64,000 nt of DNA, from contig CP099842.1 in NCBI GenBank assembly GCA_030062745.1, positions 29,513,307 through 29,577,306 on the forward strand. The letters are read 5' to 3'. Numbering within the stretch: the first letter of the stretch is position 1; each line of letters starts with the position of its first letter. The notes beneath the pieces were generated by a model that saw nothing but the letters and a program-made list of their open reading frames with translations, searched no databases and was not told where the DNA came from. Origin of the DNA: Capitulum mitella (Eukaryota > Arthropoda > Thecostraca > Pollicipedomorpha > Pollicipedidae). Position numbers and translations under genes: made by a program. Shown here one piece after another: positions 57,120 to 64,000 of this stretch.

Positions 57120-60100
57120 GTGAGTGCGCCTGCCGCACAGCGTCGGCGGTGACGGCCGCGGTAATTTGTCGGTCTAACGACGCCGACGCCGTCCGGCCGT
57201 CCGCCCGCCGGCTCTCACGTCAGCTGGCGCGGCGGCCGGCCATCTGGCGGCGGCGCCGGCGGCCGGCCGCGCCGCGCAGTTTCACATTCATGCACGCCGA
57301 CCGCGCCGACACGACAACTTTCGTTCGGCGGTCGCCGTGCAGCATGTGCGTAGGCGAAAAGCGTTTCGGGCGAATTCGATGGATTTCTGGTAGAGTAGAG
57401 GAGAATTCCCGCTGACGGTTCTTTGAAAGAACCGGCAGAAGGCGTCTCGTCACGGAATGAAAAAGAGTGGCGACGGGATTTGTATCCAACGAACCTTTAC
57501 TCCGTTTCGTTTGATATGTGGGGTGGGTCCTCGTTTTTTTGTGGAAGCGCGGTCCGCTCATGTGCGGTATATGACAGACGGCGTGGGTTCGATCCCAAGT
57601 GGTGCCCTGTGAGTAACTATACGCCATACAAAAAGTCCTATACAGGGCAGGGGACGACTGCTCCACGGCTGTGATTCATTATTACCTGTACCTTGCGTCT
57701 AAATGCATCGGGGAAACATTGATAGAATATCGGCGAGTATTTCTGACCTTATGGATTGCGGAGTCAGGCTTCTGCACTCAGCAAGAGAGACATCGCCAAA
57801 ATTTTAGTAAGTGTTTTTGGCTTTATACATTGCGAGTTTAAGTTTCTACACTAAAGAAACTGAATTCCCTAGAAATCTTTATGGCAGCTCCGGTGTTAAA
57901 AGAATAATTTCTCTTTCTGGTGCATGCCTTCGTCCGTAGATGTGTGCAGGCCTAAAATTTTTTTGCGACTGTGATTCGGATGTGATAAGAATTTTTTAAG
58001 CCCCCACTATTTTATTTTCAACTCATGCATCGGCATACTGAGACACGGTGAAAGTAGGCAAACCCACTCAGATAACGGAGATTCTGAAAGAGATAATAAG
58101 TAGCCTAATCATTCTAAAGATAATGACTCCGGCGGGGTATCCACGACAGAAGGACAAAAGGAAAGCTGGCTGATGAATGGGTTTTTGGATGTGCAGACAA
58201 TTAGGAGAGCCAGCGCTGAATCCGGCTGAGATGTTCGCCCAGAAATCTTGTGATAACAACGGTGGAAAGCCGACAGCCGTAGAAGAATCGTGAATCATAT
58301 TTCCCTGCGACAGAAATGCCGCAAGCGGACTTGCCATTTATAGTGAGTGTCGGGCATCGTTAAGACCGAAAGTTCGTATAATGAAGCCTTCACACACAGC
58401 TGGCGGTTACTTTTAAGTCTTATAAATTTTCCACCGATGACGACGCAGCTCTCTGCAGATTCATAATTCTCTACAGATTCGAAAGATTCGTTTTCTGTCC
58501 GGCGTCTCGCGAGTGTTTCTCTCCGGGCTCACTTCTGTAATTGGTAAATCGTCCGAATGTTTTCTCGCAGTTTACTTAGGCTACCATCAAGAAAGTTGTG
58601 TTGTTTGGCGCTGCTGCTAATCATAATTTTGGTGTTTCTTATTAGCCCAGCAGATTGTCATCCGAGGTTTGCTTCTAAGGGGCGCTAAGTCATCGCTGTC
58701 ACAGTCCTTCTCAAAGTCACTGCATCCGGGTGTCAGATGTGTCAACGTTTGTGTGACCGTCAGGACGTTCATTAAGTTTTCCTGTTTTAAGCCATGACGC
58801 AGTATTAGAGCTAAGGCTGTTGCGGACCCTGTAGCAGTTCCCAGACCAGCATGCCTCTTTCACAAGAGTGATTTTGACGCATGAAATAGCGCTGGACAAA
58901 ATTCCTATCTTCCTTCCTATATACAACGTTCCATCTGTTTGGGTTGTTGGAATGCTTGTCACCTGGGCGTCCATATGTGACAACGTGCTTAAAACCGGAG
59001 ACGGAGGGGGGGGGGCTGTAATCTTATCACGATTTATGTCTTTTGCTAGATACCCGCGCTATCCAGTGTCCGTGGTGCATTCCCACATTACCTCGGCCTG
59101 GTATTTGAATGGCCGGCGTGCCCAGTGCAGACTCTCGCGCCCCTGACCCTTCGCGAGGCGGCCATCGGCCTGGCCGTGCAGTCGGTACGAGCCGATACGC
59201 TCTCTGCAATCTCCATTGTCCCCACGACCGAACAGCCAGCCTGGCGTTTGCTGCGCCGAGTTCGCCGTCCGCTGCCGCCGGCCGGCGAACCCGGTCAGGC
59301 CGGTCAGCTGGCGGCGGACAGCTGACGCCGCCGAGCCGCTCCACCCGTTCCCGGCCCACTGTGACCTCGATGTGGCCGCCGGCGGCGCCCGAGGCGGCGC
59401 CGGCAGGGACTGTTGGGAGCGCGCTGCGGCGGATGACGCCGCAGCCGAGGCCGGCGGCTCCGTAAGCGGCAAGGAAGTGGCTCAGCAGGGCCTGCACTGG
59501 AGCATGGAGCTGCCTGGAATAGGGCCGGCCTCCCTGTCCTCCGGCCGCTGCCGCGCTCGTCGCAGCTTCTTCACTCGCTTACGGCAGACGTGACCCCGCT
59601 GTAGCGCTCCAGCAGGTCTCTCAGCTGGCAGGACGTGTGTACCGAGAATTCAGTTATCAGGCAGGAGCTCCTAGTCGTAGCGGAATGTTAACGATTCCAG
59701 AACCTCCCCAGGCCGACGTTAGGTGGGACCCGGGCCTGATATGCGGGTAATATCAGCGTAGACCGCATAATGCAAGGATCCCGAGGCAGCTGAAAAGCCA
59801 AGCGCTGCATAACAAAATTGTCGAGAGAACGGAACAATGCGATTTTCCGGAGACGTGCTCGTGTTAAATGATGGTACTGATAGGAACATACTGTAAATAC
59901 CTGCTCATTACGTAGACACTATTGTTCTAAAAACGCTGTCTTAACAGCATTCTGAGCGCGTATACATCCCATGAATATCGGTGGTTTTGATAAATGTAGA
60001 ATCTGTGTTAAATAGGATCGGCATATTGACTCATGTAGGCGTAGTGACTCATGCAGATATCAACATGTAGCAAGAGCAGAAGTTTAAAGGAGATGTAGCA

Positions 60101-61390
60101 TTGCGCGTGATTTTCCATGTAAAGTCGTGTTCCCAGAGCAAATTATTCGAACGTTATTGTCATACCTGGTTTCTCAACAGACTGCTCGCGTGGAAAACGG
60201 GATCCATAACTGTCACAACGGACAGTTTTAACGTGCCAACAGCAAAGACTCGTGTAGCAAGGTCGCATCTTACGTCAAGAATCCCCGTAACCGGCGGCCA
60301 AATTTGCGCCGTGTCGCCGGTCAGGGTCAGTCGTGTCTCGGCGTGTTCCTCGAACAAGGCCGCAGCAGTCCGGCCCGGCCCCGGCCCGGCCCCGGGCCCA
60401 CACGGCCGGCCTTCGTGTGGCTCCCCGGCGCGGCCGGCCGGCGCCAGACGCCCTCACGCGGCATTGTTTGTCGCTGGGCGTGGGAGGCGGTGTCGCGCTG
60501 ACCGCGACCGATCGCCGCCCTTCGAGGCTGTTTTGAGCCGCGCGGTACAGGTTTCGTCACCAGCGTCGCCTTTGTTCTATGTATAGCCAAACGCCAAAAG
60601 GATGACATGGTTTCGCGCGCGCGCGGACAGCCTCTTTTCGATACCGTTTTTGGCCATGTCGCGTCACGGCTACCTGGCGCCGGTGCGAGGTGTGAAGCCT
60701 ACATTTCAGCAGAAAGCGCTGATGAATGTGACGTTACGTTTCACGGCTCATGACAGGATAATTTCGAGTAACGTAAAACCTCTCCCTTTGCGCCAGCTTG
60801 TGCGTCAGAGCGTGGCTTCAGAGTAGGTCGCGGCAATCTTGATCGTGTCTGTATGGGTCTTTGAGTCTGTTTGATCCGATGGTTGGGTGTAAAGCACTTG
60901 GGCATTCAACTTCGTTTCGTTTCTTGTCATGACCAGATCAGTCAGAAAACTTATGTAGTCTTTCAGTGTCAGTCTGAATTGTATGAGATTTCTTTATCCT
61001 GATTACCTCAAATCTGACTATCAGGAATCAAAATTCGTCAGCAGCATTTTGTGTTTGGCCACACGGTAGGGGAAGTCTGTTTTTAGCAAAACATGAAAGG
61101 TTTTGGAAGCTGCCGACCGCATTTAAAAAGCTGCGAGTCTTTCGACACTTGTGCATCAATCTTAGATCCCATTATCTATCAACAACGCTCTAACACCTCG
61201 GCCTGCGAGATTTTCCACGCGCGCTGAAGTGTCGGTACGCGCCGACGCGCCTGCTGAGCGCGTGAGAACGCGCCCGCAGCTATCTGTCAGGCCGGCCAGC
61301 CGAGGAAGTGGGCCATTGACTCGACCAGCGGCCGCCGCAGCCGGGCAGCGTCGCGAGTCCACGCCTCGTTCCATGGATCACCCGGCCGGC
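57120..61390. other. Probable intron and intergenic sequence
   Basis: A GC-rich tail to 57320, then AT-rich to 59080 with a 10-G run at 59006-59015. GC-rich islands at 59110-59590, 60290-60530 and 61210-61390. The frame beginning CAG|ACTCTCGCG at 59126 is open for 18 codons to a GTACGA donor, in the right phase for exon 57009-57119, but it is too short to rely on. Confidence 0.4.
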
Positions 61391-61910
61391 CGGAGTGAGT
61401 CGTACCTGGCGCCATGTATCACCCGGCTGGCCGGAGTGAGTCGTACCTGGCGCCGTGTATCACCCGGCCGGCCGGAGTGAGTCGTACCTGGCGCCATGTA
61501 TCACCCGGCCGGCCGGAGTGAGTCGTACCTGGCGCCGTGTATCACCCGGCCGGCCGGAGTGAGTCGTACCTGGCGCCGTGTATCACCCGGCTGGCAGGAG
61601 TGAGTCGTACCTGGCGCCGTGTATCACCCGGCCGGCCGGAGCGGGCCGGCTGGCCGGAGTGAGTCGTACCTGGCGCCGTGTATCACCCGGCCGGCCGGAG
61701 CGGGCCGGCTGGCCGGAGTGAGTCGTACCTGGCGCCGGTCCCCGGGCGGGGGGGGGGTGAGTCGTACCTGGCGCCGTGTATCACCCGGACGGCCGGAGCG
61801 GGCCGGCTGGCCGGAGTGAGTCGTACCTGGCGCCGTGTATCACCCGGCCGGCCGGAGTGAGTCGTACCTGGCGCCGTGTATCACCCGGACGGCAGGAGCG
61901 GGCCGGTTCC
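61391..61910. repeat. 41-bp minisatellite, 11 copies
   Basis: Eleven copies of GTGAGTCGTACCTGGCGCC, at first exactly 41 bp apart (CGGAG at 61391, 61432, 61473). Copies 7 and later alternate with a longer form carrying an extra block with GCGGGCCGGCTGG. A 10-G run interrupts at 61748-61757. A last partial copy fades near 61905. Confidence 0.95.
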
Positions 61911-62731
61911 AGCCGCGTGTCGCCGCTGGGACGCCGCCGGTCGACGTGGCCCCGTCATCATCGAGACAGGTTTAGGTCCGGCGAGAAACGCGCTTTGTCA
62001 ACAGGGCATGGAAAGGAGAGGTTTAGCAGCCACCCTGTTACCGCTGTGGCGTATAGTTGTATGGTTTGGTAGGTAGGAAGTTTAGATGGTAGGAGTATAA
62101 GCATGACAGGCCATTGCAGTTGGGTAGGTTATGCGTCCTCCGTGTTGCCAGAATTGTGTAAGATTGTGTTGACCGTGTCCTGTTTGTAACACTCATCTGA
62201 TGCCTACAGGCAGCTGACACTTGGTTTGATAATGATGCGAGTTTTTATTCATCCCGCGGTGCAACCTTTGCTTACTACCGTTGTTGTTTTGAATCACTAG
62301 TGTTCCTGGGAATTCAGCTCAAAATGAGGGCGTAAAGACTTAACCTCGTTACTGTTCCGTATTCCATGGAAGGGTGAAATCGCGTGAAGGTAACAAGTAC
62401 CGGAATGTAAAATCGCCATTTCCTGAAATCTTACGCCTGCTCACACTGCCACATATACACGCACCACTTCTTGCCACTTCGCAGTACAGCTTTGCGACCA
62501 CCCCTTGCCGTAAAGTCATTTTTTTCGATGGTACGTTTTCCTCATTTTTGCAGCTAATAATGCCCGAATATGAGAGCCTGTCCCTGGAGAACCTGTCAGT
62601 TTTATATGATGAAAAGTTAACGATGGAGAGAACAAAAATGGGCGTCTGGGTTAAATACTCGTCCCACTTTTGATCCAGTTGTCCTCTTCGTCCGCCAAAC
62701 ATCTGTCCTTGCATAAGAAGGAGGTGATAAA
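61911..62731. other. No feature recognised
   Basis: AT-richer DNA. Overlapping ~100-120-codon frames on both strands (62349-62714) show no domain. Confidence 0.4.
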
Positions 62732-62916
62732 TTGTTTCGGAGTATACTTGAGTAAATTGATATGGTCTTATGAAAAGCCCAGATATTTCAGCACGACTTA
62801 AGACGCCTTCGTCCGTGGGACAACTGATGGCAATGACGACGTCATTTCATGTCGTGCAAAAATATTTGGACTTTTTGTAAGATCAAACCCTTTTCCTCAG
62901 GTGTACTCCGAAACAA
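62732..62916. repeat. 66-nt gap-free inverted repeat with 53-nt loop
   Basis: Left arm 62732-62797 begins TTGTTTCGGAGTA and ends GCACGAC. Right arm 62851-62916 is its reverse complement at 52 of 66 positions by hand alignment, with no gap. The outer 13 bases and the inner 7 are perfect. The loop contains ATGACGACGTCAT. No clear target-site duplication flanks it. It may be a palindromic MITE, or a hairpin RNA source. Confidence 0.85.
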
Positions 62917-64000
62917 CGTAATCGTGCGTGAACATGTCATTGACCTGATCTGCGTCGTAACATTCGTTTCTGCTGTATAACGCTTGCCGCCGGTGTTATT
63001 TACCTACCTTTTCCATACATACATGAGCTGTTCACACGTATCTCTCAGCCACAAAAGTCTGTTACAGGGGACCTGAGAATAGTTACTGTGAGATAAACGA
63101 AAACTGAGATAGCGGGTAAGCGTGATGAAGAAACGACAACTTTGAGTTGTCCTGTGACACAGCTTTGCACTTCCTTGTTTCGTGGTTGCGACATGAAAAA
63201 ACTTAGCGAGCCTAGGAAGCCTCTGGAATGCTGTGTCGAGTGCTTTCCATTTTCGGGCATTGAGCTTTGTGTATGGTTTGCACAGCTTGCGGATAATGCG
63301 TAGTTACAGCACTCAGATAAGCTGATAAATGTCCTTGGTCACGATCTCAAGTTTTATGAAGCTTTGCATGCTGCGCTGTACCGGCGCCATGGTACAAGGC
63401 TGCATTTGAGCACAAAGGGATACTATAGAATACCTGTCAGCGTGGGATTACGTCGTGCTATTTCTCATGATTTTTTTCTGAGCGGCAAGAACGCCGCCAG
63501 CGGAGACAAAAATAACATTCCACACGATTAACGCAGCAAGGTTGGAGACCCGTTGGACTGCGCCTAGAGGCGTTATTGAGATAACTTGCGGTGCTCAGTC
63601 TTTATATTCGAGTTTTAGGTATTCGAAAAGGTGTGCAGCACCTATATCAGTTAAACGGATGGGGGATAATTTACGTTCTGGGGAAGAAAATCGGCTTAAT
63701 TTTGTCATGTTGAGGACTGACACATTCCTCAAAAGAGTGAAATAAAACAGTGGACATTTGGGAACGGGCATCTCGGCTGTGATATGTAGTCGGAGCTGAG
63801 CCATTCAGTATGCTTACGGAAGGCTGCTGGCACACCTTGGCACTTTTTAAAACGCCACCCGTGGCTGCACCGAGCGTACATCGTAGTTCTGCGTGACGTA
63901 CCGCCGGATGAAAGCTGTGCCGCGCTGCCGTGGTGATGTTTTCCTGCCGGCTGGAGCGAGTTGCAGTCTCTGCTCGATCCAGCCGCATTCCTATCCATTG
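62917..64000. other. No feature recognised
   Basis: AT-richer unique sequence with short open frames only. Confidence 0.45.

Noticed and set aside
57540-57605. tRNA gene (GGTTCGATCCC B-box-like)
   Set aside because: T stem does not pair (two mismatches in five) and no acceptor or anticodon stem forms. Similar B-box words at 20217 and 34558 also fail.
59126-59179. Second exon of the 57.0-kb gene
   Set aside because: Phase fits, but only 18 codons with a poor donor (GTACGA); too weak to annotate.

Overview
The window reads as animal nuclear DNA: intron-rich genes with GT-AG splice sites, vertebrate/arthropod-type polyadenylation signals, long non-coding stretches, many minisatellites and blocks of very GC-rich sequence (CCGG/CGG words) set in AT-richer DNA. 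Family resemblances (a tetraspanin-like gene and a Thr/Pro/Ala-rich secreted protein resembling the arthropod DUF4758 group) suggest an arthropod, perhaps a crustacean. That is inference; nothing here fixes the species. There are no operons, phage genes, rRNA or CRISPR arrays.

Layout. 0-7.3 kb: no supported gene; a 33-bp x 9 minisatellite and GC-rich islands. 7.37-13.40 kb (+): the last four visible exons of a large low-complexity, probably extracellular protein. All three introns agree in phase, but two of the exons each need one frame change to stay open. Two AATAAA signals follow at about 14.1 kb. 16.39-19.72 kb (-): six exons of a divergent tetraspanin-like four-pass membrane protein, all five introns phase-consistent, with a poly(A) signal at 16.0 kb; its initiator codon is not found. 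The two genes converge tail to tail. 20-53 kb: a 30-kb stretch with no confident gene, made of GC-rich islands, tandem repeats and mobile-element-like scraps, with a small signal-peptide ORF at 47.1 kb (-) and a candidate exon at 48.15 kb (+). 52.57-52.97 kb: a 25-bp x 16 minisatellite with higher-order structure. 53.57-54.21 kb (+): two phase-matched exons resembling the N-terminus of the CRACD/KIAA1211 actin-regulator family. 57.01-57.12 kb (+): a first coding exon with a good Kozak context and a consensus donor. 61.4-61.9 kb: a 41-bp minisatellite. 62.73-62.92 kb: a gap-free 66-nt inverted repeat around a 53-nt loop.

The supported genes have no evident shared pathway; two look like cell-surface or secreted proteins and one like a cytoskeletal regulator. 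I did not find a new multi-gene system. The best leads are the lengthened, CCG-less tetraspanin with a possible furin site and competing splice sites, the frame-disrupted secreted protein gene, the 62.7-kb hairpin and the higher-order minisatellites.
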